NCBI GenBank assembly: GCA_947623845.1
Contig: CANQHM010000001.1
Span: 1-60,059 of the forward strand
Direction of reading: 5' to 3'
Source: an uncultured Bacilli bacterium
Lineage (GTDB): Bacteria > Bacillota_I > Bacilli_A > RF39 > UBA660
Length of the DNA stretch: 60,059 nt
A program made the translations under genes and the position numbers. Every line of letters starts with the position of its first letter. Position 1 is the first letter of the stretch. Under the pieces are notes generated by a model. It had not been told where the DNA came from and did no database searches. It worked only from the letters and a program-made list of their open reading frames with translations. Below are positions 50,131 through 58,002 of this stretch, one piece after another.

Positions 50131-50171
50131 ACCAACAAATTGTTGGTATTATCATTTTTATTATACCAACA
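50131..50171. promoter_or_regulatory. ACCAACA operator cluster between cassette 3 genes
   Basis: ACCAACA-AAT-TGTTGGT (50131-50147) is a perfect 7-bp dyad, and a third half-site ACCAACA lies at 50165-50171. The dyad sits in the spacer upstream of a minus-strand TATAAT (50120-50125). It is probably bound by the XRE protein encoded at 50199. Confidence 0.65.
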
Positions 50172-50198
50172 AAATGTATGCTTTTCAAGAGGTGAATT

Positions 50199-50417
50199 AT
50201 GAAAATTATTGCTAATGATTATCGTGCTAATGAAGTATTTAAAATGATCCGGGAATATACCGGAAAAACCCAAGAAGAATTTGGCCGCCAAATAAAAAGA
50301 AGCAAAACTGCTATCCAATATTATGAATATGGTCAAAGAAACTTTGACTTTGAATTACTTCTTAAAATTTGTAAACAAGAAAATTTAATTGTTAAAATAG
50401 AAAGCAAGAATAGATAA
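50199..50417 (+). CDS. XRE-family helix-turn-helix regulator (cassette 3)
   Basis: A 72-residue single-domain XRE protein. Seen: RANEVFKMIREYTGKTQEEFGRQIKRSKTAIQYYEYGQRNFDFELLLKICKQ covering the full HTH. The recognition region is RSKTAIQYYEYGQR. The ATG at 50199 follows AGAGGTGA. It probably regulates the divergent surface gene and itself through the ACCAACA sites between them. It is unlike the XRE proteins of cassettes 1 and 4. Confidence 0.85.
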   Translation: MKIIANDYRANEVFKMIREYTGKTQEEFGRQIKRSKTAIQYYEYGQRNFDFELLLKICKQENLIVKIESKNR

Positions 50418-50555
50418 TTTATAATATAAAAATAATAAAATGCATATTTTTCAAAGGAATATTACTATTATCGTCAAAAAAGTGTATATATTAAAGATAG
50501 AAAATTAATTAATACTAGCTAATGATATAATTAAAATAGGGAGGAGAATATTAAT

Positions 50556-50792
50556 ATGAGTGAAGCTTTTTCACCTATCCAAGAGATTAGTCAAATATAT
50601 AATCCATTAATTGCTAGTATAACTACTGCATATATCAATCGACCTGAAAGTTTAAAAAATTTATCTATTGAAGAATATGTTTTATATTATTGTCAAGAAT
50701 ATCAAAAAGTTAGTAAGGCCGCATTACAAGTTAGAGCTACTCTTGATTTTGATGGCAATTATGTTTTAGAAAATAATGCTCCTAAAAGATAG
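50556..50792 (+). CDS. Unknown small protein, 78 residues
   Basis: Not recognised. Mostly helical, with ISQIYNPLIASITTAYINRPESLKNLSIEEYVLYYCQEYQ-like composition and a polar end. No signal peptide. It has a strong GGGAGGAG site and a TATAAT-like element about 45 bp upstream, and a shared terminator separates it from convergent gap. It could be a small regulatory or spore protein, but nothing in the sequence decides this. Confidence 0.6.
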   Translation: MSEAFSPIQEISQIYNPLIASITTAYINRPESLKNLSIEEYVLYYCQEYQKVSKAALQVRATLDFDGNYVLENNAPKR

Positions 50793-50817
50793 AAAAAACG
50801 AGAATTTCTCGTTTTTT
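50793..50817. terminator. Bidirectional terminator between the small gene and gap
   Basis: A near-perfect palindrome: AAAAAACGAGAA, one T, TTCTCGTTTTTT. Both strands give a stem followed by Us. Confidence 0.85.
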
Positions 50818-51823
50818 ATTTAGTCATTAAGTATTTAGCAGTTCTTAGCATTTGAGCGGTATAACCAACTTCGTTATCATACCAAGCAACAACTTTAACC
50901 ATTTGTTTACCATCTTTTTCTACCACATTAGTAAGTAGTAGATCAACTAAAGCGCCACATTTTTTACCAATAACATCACTTGATACTACAGGATCGTAAG
51001 TGGCTTTGATAGTTTCATTTTGGTTATTTAAAAATAGATTATTGATTTCTTCAATAGTTGTTGGTCGTTTTAGTTCTAGAGCTAAGTCAATAACAGAGCC
51101 ATCACTTACTGGTACTCTAAAGGCTCCACCATCTAGACAACCTTTTAAACTAGGTATTACATTACCAATTGCCGAAGCTGCTCCAGTAGAAGATGGTATA
51201 ATATTGGCGGCACATGCTCTACCACGTCTTGCTTTAATACCTTTTTTATGAGGTATATCTAATGTGGCTTGGTCGTTAGTATAAGCATGAACAGTTGTCA
51301 TAAATCCTTTTTCTATACCAATGTTTCTTTCTAAGATATCAAGGACAGGAGCAAGACAGTTGGTGGTACAAGATGCGGCAGAGATAATAGTTTCACTACC
51401 ATCTAAGATTTCATGATTAACATTGTAAACAATCGTCTTTAAGTCGCCTTTTGCTGGAGCAGAGATAATAACTTTTTTAGCGCCCGCATTAATATGGGCC
51501 ATCGCTTTATCTTTATCCGTAAAGTGACCAGTACATTCTAATACAACATCGACTCCTAAATCTTTCCATGGTAAGTTACTTGGATCTTGTTCAGCAAAAA
51601 CAGGAATTTTTTTTGTACCTTTAATAACTAGATAGTTATCTTCAAAACTAATATCTTCTTCATGAAATGACCGGTGATTAGTATCATACTTTAGTAAATA
51701 TGCTAAAGTCTCCGCATCAGTTAAATCATTAATCGCTACCACATCAAAATCTGTTGTAGTAATCATACTTCTAAATGCTAACCTTCCTATTCTTCCAAAT
51801 CCATTAATTGCTACTTTTATCAT
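50816..51823 (-). CDS. gap: Glyceraldehyde-3-phosphate dehydrogenase, type I
   Basis: NAD-dependent glycolytic enzyme. 335 residues, standard length. Seen: the NAD motif VAINGFGRIGRLAFRS, the catalytic SAASCTTNCLAP, the His-containing TVHAYTNDQATLD, RRGRACAANIIPSSTGAA and WYDNEVGYTAQML. ATG 51823 follows AAAGGG. It lies far from pgk-tpiA (5.2-7 kb), so the classic gap-pgk-tpi operon is split here. It is followed (upstream on the strand) by a nucleoside kinase gene 25 bp away. Confidence 0.97.
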   Translation of the reverse strand: MIKVAINGFGRIGRLAFRSMITTTDFDVVAINDLTDAETLAYLLKYDTNHRSFHEEDISFEDNYLVIKGTKKIPVFAEQDPSNLPWKDLGVDVVLECTGHFTDKDKAMAHINAGAKKVIISAPAKGDLKTIVYNVNHEILDGSETIISAASCTTNCLAPVLDILERNIGIEKGFMTTVHAYTNDQATLDIPHKKGIKARRGRACAANIIPSSTGAASAIGNVIPSLKGCLDGGAFRVPVSDGSVIDLALELKRPTTIEEINNLFLNNQNETIKATYDPVVSSDVIGKKCGALVDLLLTNVVEKDGKQMVKVVAWYDNEVGYTAQMLRTAKYLMTK

Positions 51824-51848
51824 TTTTATATCCCTTTCTTTCTATAAT

Positions 51849-53489
51849 TTAATCGGTAAAATCACTTCTACCAATAAATTCCCTTATAATACTATCGCCA
51901 TTTATATAATCACTTGATATTGGGAAGAAGTTATGTAAGAAATTTAATAATCTTCGTGCTTCTTCATAATATGGTGAATCCATAGTCACGGAATATAGTA
52001 AAGGTTCGGCGAATACTTTTAAAGCCCCTACTTCATATGCTAGACTGGTATTTATAATTATATCAGCATTATTTAAATATGGGAAGATATATTTTTCTTC
52101 TCCTTGTCTTACTTGTTGCCAATTTTTAATTGTTGTTGCTACACTATAACCACGCGTACGTTCATCTCTTATTATTCTTCTTATAAGTCGTAAATCAACT
52201 GTAGATACATAATTATGATTATCAATATTTACTGGATAAAAAGGACTTAAATAGATTTTATATTTTAAATCATTACTTATATTAGGTAGTAATTCATCAT
52301 TTAAACAATGTAAGCCCTCCATAATGATAATCCCATTAGTTGGGAGTTTTACTAATTTTTCCCCATATTCTTTTTTACCAGTTACAAAGTTAAAATGAGG
52401 AGGAGTTATTTCTTTACCATCTAATAGTTTCATTAAATCACTAGTTAATAGATCAATATCAATTGCATTAACACTTTCATAATCACGATGACCAAATTCA
52501 TCTTTAGGGGTATCTACGCGTTCTTTAAAATAATCATCAACACTTATCGTAAGGGGTTTATACCCTTTCGACATTAAGATATAAGCAAGTCTTTTAGAAG
52601 AAGTAGTTTTACCACTACTAGAAGGCCCCGCTAGAAGAATAAATTTGGCATTTTGATATATTGCTTTATTAACAGCTTCATTTAAGTCATTACTATATTT
52701 TAGTTCACTTAACCGAATTAAGTCTTCTACTTTACCATTAGATATCATACTATTTAAGTCTTTAACAAAAGAGATACCTAAATTACTTGCCCAAGATATA
52801 GAACTTTTATAACAATCAATAACTTTTTGATAATGAACATAACTTGGAGTTACATAATTAGAACGCGGCGTTGGGAATAATAAGACTAACTCGTTAGAAG
52901 AAATAGCTACTAAATCATATTTTTCTAAACATCCTGTATTAGGAGGCATTTCGGTATAATAGTAATTTAAGTAATTATCTAGTTTGTATAATGTTACCGC
53001 ACTATTGGGAACAGTACTAATATTAATGGCTTTTTCGGGTTCACTTTTTTCAAAATATGTAAAAGCACTCTTTTTATCTACAATTACTCTTTGTATTGGC
53101 ATAGAAGTAGAAATTATATTATTCATTTCTTTTTTAATACTTTCAATAATATTGTTAGTAAGTTCTAAGTTATAAACAGTTATATGAATACCTCTATCAA
53201 TAGAATGATCATATTTAATTCTTGCTTTAGGATATAATCTTTTTAATGCTAGTTCTAATACTAATTTAAGACCAGCTTGATACATTTTATAACCGGCTAA
53301 ATCATTACTATCTATAAAAGTAACATTTCCTCCTTTATAAGCTTTACTTGATAAAGGCATTAATTCATTATTTATTTTTATTCCTAAATATTTATTAGTA
53401 TCTATAATATCTTTTAAAATTTCATAATAAGTTTGTTTAGGAGAGATATTAATTTGAGTATTATCAGGTAAAATTAAATATTTTTCCAT
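51849..53489 (-). CDS. TGS-type uridine kinase-like protein
   Basis: A 546-residue fusion of a ThrRS-like N-terminal part and a P-loop nucleoside kinase. Seen: a TGS-like beta-grasp start (about 1-65: YLILPDNTQINISP), a tRNA-synthetase second-additional-domain-like region with HSIDRGIHITVYNLEL, then a kinase domain from about residue 280 with Walker A LLAGPSSSGKTTSSKRLA, ISVDDYFKERVDTP and GIIIMEGLHCLND. This architecture is common in gut Bacillota and is annotated as nucleoside kinase; the true substrate is not known. ATG 53489 follows AAGGTGA. It is adjacent to gap. Confidence 0.88.
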   Translation of the reverse strand: MEKYLILPDNTQINISPKQTYYEILKDIIDTNKYLGIKINNELMPLSSKAYKGGNVTFIDSNDLAGYKMYQAGLKLVLELALKRLYPKARIKYDHSIDRGIHITVYNLELTNNIIESIKKEMNNIISTSMPIQRVIVDKKSAFTYFEKSEPEKAINISTVPNSAVTLYKLDNYLNYYYTEMPPNTGCLEKYDLVAISSNELVLLFPTPRSNYVTPSYVHYQKVIDCYKSSISWASNLGISFVKDLNSMISNGKVEDLIRLSELKYSNDLNEAVNKAIYQNAKFILLAGPSSSGKTTSSKRLAYILMSKGYKPLTISVDDYFKERVDTPKDEFGHRDYESVNAIDIDLLTSDLMKLLDGKEITPPHFNFVTGKKEYGEKLVKLPTNGIIIMEGLHCLNDELLPNISNDLKYKIYLSPFYPVNIDNHNYVSTVDLRLIRRIIRDERTRGYSVATTIKNWQQVRQGEEKYIFPYLNNADIIINTSLAYEVGALKVFAEPLLYSVTMDSPYYEEARRLLNFLHNFFPISSDYINGDSIIREFIGRSDFTD

Positions 53490-53619
53490 AACGTTTATCA
53501 CCTTTTTTATTCTTATATATTATATTGTATCAAATAAATCTTATTTTGTCGCATTTTTTTATTAATTATTGTGAATAAAAAGATTATTTTACACTTATTA
53601 TAGTATTAGGTGAACAAAA

Positions 53620-54189
53620 ATGAATATTATACCAACGGTTATAGAAAAGAGTAGTAATAGAGAATATGCATATGATTTATATTCGCGTTTGTTAAATGAT
53701 CGCATTATTTTTTTATCAGGGGAGATTACGGATGAGACGGCGAATATTGTGGTTAGTGAGTTACTGTATTTAGATTCTTTAAATAAAGAAGATATTTCGT
53801 TATATATAAATAGTCCCGGCGGTAGTATTACGGCCGGGATGGCGATTTATGATACAATGAATTATGTTAAAAGTAAGGTTAAGACGATAGTAGTAGGAAT
53901 GGCAGCTTCGATGGCAGCGGTGATTGCTTGTTCTGGTGAAAAAGGCGGAAGATATATTCTTCCTAATGGCGAGGTCATGATTCATCAACCCCTAGGTGGC
54001 GTTCAAGGCCAAGCAACAGAAATTAAAATTGTGGCCGAACGAATTATTAGTCTGCGCAAAAAACTTAACAATATTATTGCTCATAATACAAATCAAAAAT
54101 TAGAAAAAATTGAAATTGATACCGAAAGAGATAACTATTTATCAAGTAAAGAAGCTTTAGAATACGGCTTAGTAGATAAAATTCTTTAA
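53620..54189 (+). CDS. clpP: ClpP-family serine protease
   Basis: Proteolytic subunit of the Clp machine or a close homologue. 189 residues, normal length. Seen: [18 protein letters not shown], catalytic Ser97 in GMAASMAAV, His122 in [17 protein letters not shown], and Asp171 in [21 protein letters not shown]. The region after Ser97 ([13 protein letters not shown]) replaces the usual LLAAG. ATG 53620 follows AGGTGA. The only Clp ATPase seen (26219) has a degenerate second module, so ClpP probably uses ClpX or ClpC encoded elsewhere. Convergent with the next gene with no gap. Confidence 0.92.
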   Translation: MNIIPTVIEKSSNREYAYDLYSRLLNDRIIFLSGEITDETANIVVSELLYLDSLNKEDISLYINSPGGSITAGMAIYDTMNYVKSKVKTIVVGMAASMAAVIACSGEKGGRYILPNGEVMIHQPLGGVQGQATEIKIVAERIISLRKKLNNIIAHNTNQKLEKIEIDTERDNYLSSKEALEYGLVDKIL

Positions 54190-55044
54190 TTATTTACGGA
54201 TTAGTTTTCTTTCTAAGACATCGTTTTGTTTAGTATAACTTAATTCATAATCTTTTTCTAAAGCTAAAACATTTTCTAAAATATCTTCATTTTTAGAACA
54301 ATTACTTAATATTTTAGAAACTTTATCTTTTAAGTCATTATCAGGTATATTAAATTTTTTAAAGATATCATTAAGTTGCATACGTTCCATATCAAAATTA
54401 CCAAGATTAAGTTTTTGGACAATATTAATATTAAATACTAATTTAAAATATAAATAGATTAAAGATAAACGGTCTAGGTCTTTAGTAAATTGCGAATTAA
54501 ATTGGTATTTCCAATTTCTTAGACGACGATGATAGATAGCTTCGGAAAATTCTAGGGTACCTATGCCATTTATTTGTAAGCCATCATAATCAATAATTCT
54601 TAAACGATTATCAGGAGTAACGATGATATTTAAGCAACTTGCGATATCAGGGAAGATTACTTTGCTTTTACTTTTTTCGCCCCGTTTTACAATATCTCTA
54701 ATTCTTACAAATAGATCAGTATAAAAACTTAAATCTTCTTGTTCATGGTCTTTTAGGTATTCACGTAGTACAACCCCTGGGACATATGGATAAGTAAAGC
54801 CCCAAAAAGAATTATCTTCTTCGTGTAGTTTGATACTTGTAGGGATTACGATTTCTGGAACATTATCAATAGGATGAGCTTTCTCAATCATCTCACTTAC
54901 ATTGTAAGCTTCTAAGTGACTTACCCTGACTGGTTTATATAATTTCATTGCGGTATTATCGTGACGACATACCCGGCAGTTTGCTCCATCATAAATAGTT
55001 GTATATAAATCTAATTCTTCATAAGTTAGGACTTTCTTTTCCAT
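54190..55044 (-). CDS. Protein-kinase-fold protein
   Basis: A 284-residue cytosolic protein with a kinase-like layout but altered motifs. Seen: TTIYDGANCRVCRHD in place of the Gly loop, AMKLYKP with a candidate ATP-binding Lys, a hinge FTYPYVPGVVLREYL, then DIASCLNIIVTPDNRLRIIDYDGLQ, which aligns with the catalytic loop (Asp...Asn) and DFG (here DYDG) of kinases. The HRD His-Arg is missing, so activity is uncertain. ATG 55044 follows AAAGGTGGG. It stands between whiA and clpP and shares no gap with clpP. Confidence 0.65.
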   Translation of the reverse strand: MEKKVLTYEELDLYTTIYDGANCRVCRHDNTAMKLYKPVRVSHLEAYNVSEMIEKAHPIDNVPEIVIPTSIKLHEEDNSFWGFTYPYVPGVVLREYLKDHEQEDLSFYTDLFVRIRDIVKRGEKSKSKVIFPDIASCLNIIVTPDNRLRIIDYDGLQINGIGTLEFSEAIYHRRLRNWKYQFNSQFTKDLDRLSLIYLYFKLVFNINIVQKLNLGNFDMERMQLNDIFKKFNIPDNDLKDKVSKILSNCSKNEDILENVLALEKDYELSYTKQNDVLERKLIRK

Positions 55045-55119
55045 AACCAAACCCACCTTTCTTTAAACACTCGTGCTTTGTATTATAACTCTTTAAGTAT
55101 GTATCCTGTCAAGAATAAA

Positions 55120-56049
55120 TTAACTATTTTTGTTTTTATGTTTATTTACTAAATCTTTTATTTTACGAAAGTAGTGATTAATACCCGATTTTCCTATTTG
55201 GTTACCAGTTTCACTAGAGATAATTTCCGCTAATTCTTGAAAAGAACTTTCGGGGTATTTTTCCCTATAGTATATAGCATCTTTTATTTTATCATCTAAT
55301 AAAGTAACTAGGTCGTGTTCTTTTAGGTAATTAATGTCTTCTAATTGAGCAAGACCGCTTTTAATAACTCTTTCTTGATTAGCAATTTCACAATTATTAA
55401 GACGATTGACCATATTTTTATGATCTCTATAAATTCGTATATCTTCAAAGAAGAACATACTATTAGTAGCATTAAATAGTTTTAGAATATCACTTATCGT
55501 TTCAGCCGTCTTAATATATAAAACATAAATATTTTCTCTTTTAATGACTTTGCCAGAAATATTAAAATCATTTAAGATGCTATTTATAAATAAGGCATCT
55601 TTTTTATGAGGGAGTTTAAACTCTAAATGATAGTTATGACTTTGGGGATTAGTTATACTACCACAAGATAGGAAAGCTCCTTTTAAATAAGCAATTTTAT
55701 CTTCTTTAGTATCTAAGAAAAAGTCATAGATATCATTTAGTTTTTGTTCTTTCATAATATTTAAAGTTTCTAATATTCTTTTTATATCACTATTAATTTC
55801 TAAAATATAGATTTGTTTGATACGGAAACGTTTTTGAACTCTAACTATTATTTGGGGTTTAATACCAAATACTAATTTAATAAGGGTATAAAGTCTTCTA
55901 GCAACACTAGCATTTTCAGTATTTAAAGTAATACTTTCTTTAGTAATTTCACCATCATATTTAACAAAAGCAGATAATTCACTTGTTGCAGAGACAATAT
56001 CTATTTCTTGTTTACTTATTTCTTCTTTAACGCTAGTTGCAAATGTCAT
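55120..56049 (-). CDS. whiA: WhiA DNA-binding protein
   Basis: A protein with a LAGLIDADG-endonuclease-like N-terminal fold and C-terminal HTH, present in almost all Gram-positives and linked to cell division and chromosome handling. 309 residues. Seen: FATSVKEEISKQEID, a central AYLKGAFLSCGSITNPQSHNYHLEF, RRLYTLI, and the C-terminal NCEIANQERVIKSGLAQLEDINYLKEH and HTH SFQELAEIISSETGNQIGKSGINHYFRKI. ATG 56049 follows AGGTGG. In Bacillus it lies in the same neighbourhood as clpP. Confidence 0.95.
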   Translation of the reverse strand: MTFATSVKEEISKQEIDIVSATSELSAFVKYDGEITKESITLNTENASVARRLYTLIKLVFGIKPQIIVRVQKRFRIKQIYILEINSDIKRILETLNIMKEQKLNDIYDFFLDTKEDKIAYLKGAFLSCGSITNPQSHNYHLEFKLPHKKDALFINSILNDFNISGKVIKRENIYVLYIKTAETISDILKLFNATNSMFFFEDIRIYRDHKNMVNRLNNCEIANQERVIKSGLAQLEDINYLKEHDLVTLLDDKIKDAIYYREKYPESSFQELAEIISSETGNQIGKSGINHYFRKIKDLVNKHKNKNS

Positions 56050-56075
56050 AATAACCACCTATTAGTTATTATAAC

Positions 56076-56104
56076 ACAAAAAAGTTTAGGTTTTTGCCTA
56101 AACT
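56076..56104 (-). terminator. Terminator of the cassette 4 surface gene
   Basis: On the minus strand AGTTTAGG/CCTAAACT forms an 8-bp stem with a six-base loop followed by six Us. Confidence 0.8.
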
Positions 56105-56108
56105 ATTA

Positions 56109-57542
56109 TTAATTAACATTTATGGTATAGGGATTATCATATGTGCCATCACCACCAGTTACTTTGGTATCGTGAGTGAGATATAGAGATGGACGAACAT
56201 CTGAAGAAGTTTCCAGTACGCTATAATCTTCAATTGCTCCACTGTTACCACCTATAAGAATAAATTCCACATTATTTATTGTATGAGTTAGAGTCCAATG
56301 TCTTTCAGATAAAGATGTATGAATCCACGATGTATTAAAACAATCCGTGTTATATTCAGTTTTATTCCAAAAAAATCCTCTTTCTGCTAGGCAAGCCTGT
56401 CTATCGTAGTTACTACCACCACCTGTAGCATATAAAAAGTCACTAGCATAAATTAAAGCTACTTTTCCTTTCCATTCGGTACTATTGTTTTTATATACAT
56501 TGCTCCCTCTTTCATCAGTATAAATTTCGTTTGCAAATCCTTCAGGACTTATTGCCCTACTAGTATCCGGATTTATAACACTATATCCTTTTGCTCCTCC
56601 TAGGTGCCACTTTACATTTTCAATTAATTTTTGAGTTATTTCATTATTTTTTAAGCCATTTTGACTAAAGTCGCATTCCATTGTTGCGTTATTTTGTCCA
56701 CTAGAGCATAACCCTTGCCCACTATTCCAATATAAACTATTATTGGCGAATGTGTCATTTAACTTATGATTTTCATTATTAGGATTTAACAAATACATTA
56801 ATTCCGTTTTTGACCAATCACTTACTCCATTATTGTCTGATGCTCCGGTAGTTATGTCTTTATTATCTATCACAAATTTACCAATACTTTCATTCTTAAC
56901 TATTTTAGCTAAGTTTTGTTGTGTGATACTTTCTCCATCTTCATTTACTTTTTCAATATTTTTAAATGAGCCAATAATTCGCCATCTTTCACAAGTTTCT
57001 TCGGTAGGATGTGTGTAATCATCACAGTTAAACCAGATATAATTTGATGGTGTTGCTCCTATATATCTAGCATTACCATCAGGATCATCAAATGCTAATT
57101 CTTTATTAGTGTGTTGATCTTCTAATAATAAGCATTCACTCATTGATAAATCTTTACAAACATAAGAATTAAATGGTTTACTAGTAAATTTAATTACACA
57201 TTTATCAGGTTTATTATTTTCTAAAGTAAATTTCCAATTATCATCATCAAATGTTATTACTCCGTCGTTTTCACATTCATAACCACTATATAAGTAACCA
57301 TCTTCTTTGGTTGGAAATTCAGGTTTTGATTCATCATCTATTAATACTGATACAACAATATCTTTTTTAACAAATTCACTTACTGTATTAAATACTAACT
57401 TATTAGTGTGACGTACTTGGTATAGTGCATATGTACTTCCTATTGTTATAATAAGTAATAATACAAATATTGCAAATACTATTCTGTTTCTATTATTGTT
57501 TTCAATTCTTCTTAATTCCTTATCTGGATTAAATTTTTTCAT
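56109..57542 (-). CDS. SipW-type surface protein with C-terminal WRIIG domain (cassette 4)
   Basis: A 477-residue paralogue closest to the cassette 1 protein (370). Seen: KKFNPDKELRRIENNNRNRI head, hydrophobic segment (about 21-42) ending GSTYALYQVRHTNKL, an ectodomain start nearly identical to cassette 1 (VSEFVKKDIVVSVLIDDES, SMSECLL, DDPDGNARYIGATPSNYIWFNC), CERWRIIGSFKN, then a divergent C-terminal domain with WHLGGAKGY, GKVALIYASDF, SDVRPSLYLTHD and NPYTINVN. The near identity of the first 200 residues and divergence after it suggest recombination or recent duplication. ATG 57542 follows GAGAGGTG. Diverges from the XRE gene at 57680. Confidence 0.82.
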   Translation of the reverse strand: MKKFNPDKELRRIENNNRNRIVFAIFVLLLIITIGSTYALYQVRHTNKLVFNTVSEFVKKDIVVSVLIDDESKPEFPTKEDGYLYSGYECENDGVITFDDDNWKFTLENNKPDKCVIKFTSKPFNSYVCKDLSMSECLLLEDQHTNKELAFDDPDGNARYIGATPSNYIWFNCDDYTHPTEETCERWRIIGSFKNIEKVNEDGESITQQNLAKIVKNESIGKFVIDNKDITTGASDNNGVSDWSKTELMYLLNPNNENHKLNDTFANNSLYWNSGQGLCSSGQNNATMECDFSQNGLKNNEITQKLIENVKWHLGGAKGYSVINPDTSRAISPEGFANEIYTDERGSNVYKNNSTEWKGKVALIYASDFLYATGGGSNYDRQACLAERGFFWNKTEYNTDCFNTSWIHTSLSERHWTLTHTINNVEFILIGGNSGAIEDYSVLETSSDVRPSLYLTHDTKVTGGDGTYDNPYTINVN

Positions 57543-57598
57543 TATCTACACCTCTCATATGATAATAGTATAACACTATTTTTTATAAATTACCACTA

Positions 57599-57645
57599 TA
57601 TTTAGATATTTTTCTAAATATAATCAATAGTAAATGTTCTACTAT
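57599..57645. promoter_or_regulatory. Two dyads in the divergent region of cassette 4
   Basis: TATTTAGA (57599-57606) and TCTAAATA (57613-57620) form 8-bp arms with a 6-base spacer, and ATAGTA/TACTAT (57627-57632 with 57640-57645) form a second, 7 bases apart. They lie between a minus-strand TATACT (57567-57572) and the XRE gene, so they are candidate operators. Confidence 0.5.
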
Positions 57646-57660
57646 TTTTAGATAATTATA
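57646..57660 (+). promoter_or_regulatory. 15-bp motif shared with cassette 1
   Basis: TTTTAGATAATTATA, identical to 1801-1815, 19 bp before the start of this XRE gene. It is either part of the XRE promoter or an operator recognised by both related XRE proteins. Confidence 0.45.
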
Positions 57661-57679
57661 TATAAGTGAGGTGAATGTA

Positions 57680-57949
57680 ATGATAACAGATAAGGAATTA
57701 GAAGCTATATTTTCGAGAATTTCTAAGAATATAAAATATTATCGCCATTATAATAAATCTAAATATGCGGACCAATATGGAAGGATTAGCCAAGAACGAT
57801 TAGCGGAACTTTGTGGAGTAAGTCAGTCATTAATTGCTAATATTGAAAGCGTTAAAGTTAAACAAACTTTTTCGATTACCGTAATTGCATCAATAGCTAA
57901 AGTATTAGATGTACCTTTTGAAGAATTTTTTAAGGAACATAACTTTTAA
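57680..57949 (+). CDS. XRE-family helix-turn-helix regulator (cassette 4)
   Basis: An 89-residue XRE protein closely related to the one at 1862. Seen: LEAIFSRISKNIKYYRHYNKSKYADQYGRISQERLAELCGVSQSLIANIESVKVKQTF with HTH and recognition helix SQSLIANIESV, then ASIAKVLDVPFEEFF. The ATG at 57680 is preferred over GTG 57671 because AGGTGA lies upstream. Divergent from the cassette 4 surface gene, 137 bp apart. It lies before ftsX/M23 on the opposite strand. Confidence 0.83.
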   Translation: MITDKELEAIFSRISKNIKYYRHYNKSKYADQYGRISQERLAELCGVSQSLIANIESVKVKQTFSITVIASIAKVLDVPFEEFFKEHNF

Positions 57950-57971
57950 TAAAAGATATTTTTAAGTAGAA

Positions 57972-57998
57972 GAAAAGACCTATTGTTTTAGGTCTTAT
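57972..57998. terminator. Terminator-like hairpin between the XRE gene and the M23 gene
   Basis: AAGACCTA/TAGGTCTT forms an 8-bp stem with a six-base loop, flanked by T/A runs, between convergent genes. Confidence 0.72.
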
Positions 57999-58002
57999 TT
58001 AT

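Noticed and set aside
370..57542. Diversity-generating retroelement acting on the lectin-like C-termini
   Set aside because: No reverse transcriptase and no template repeat is present in the window.
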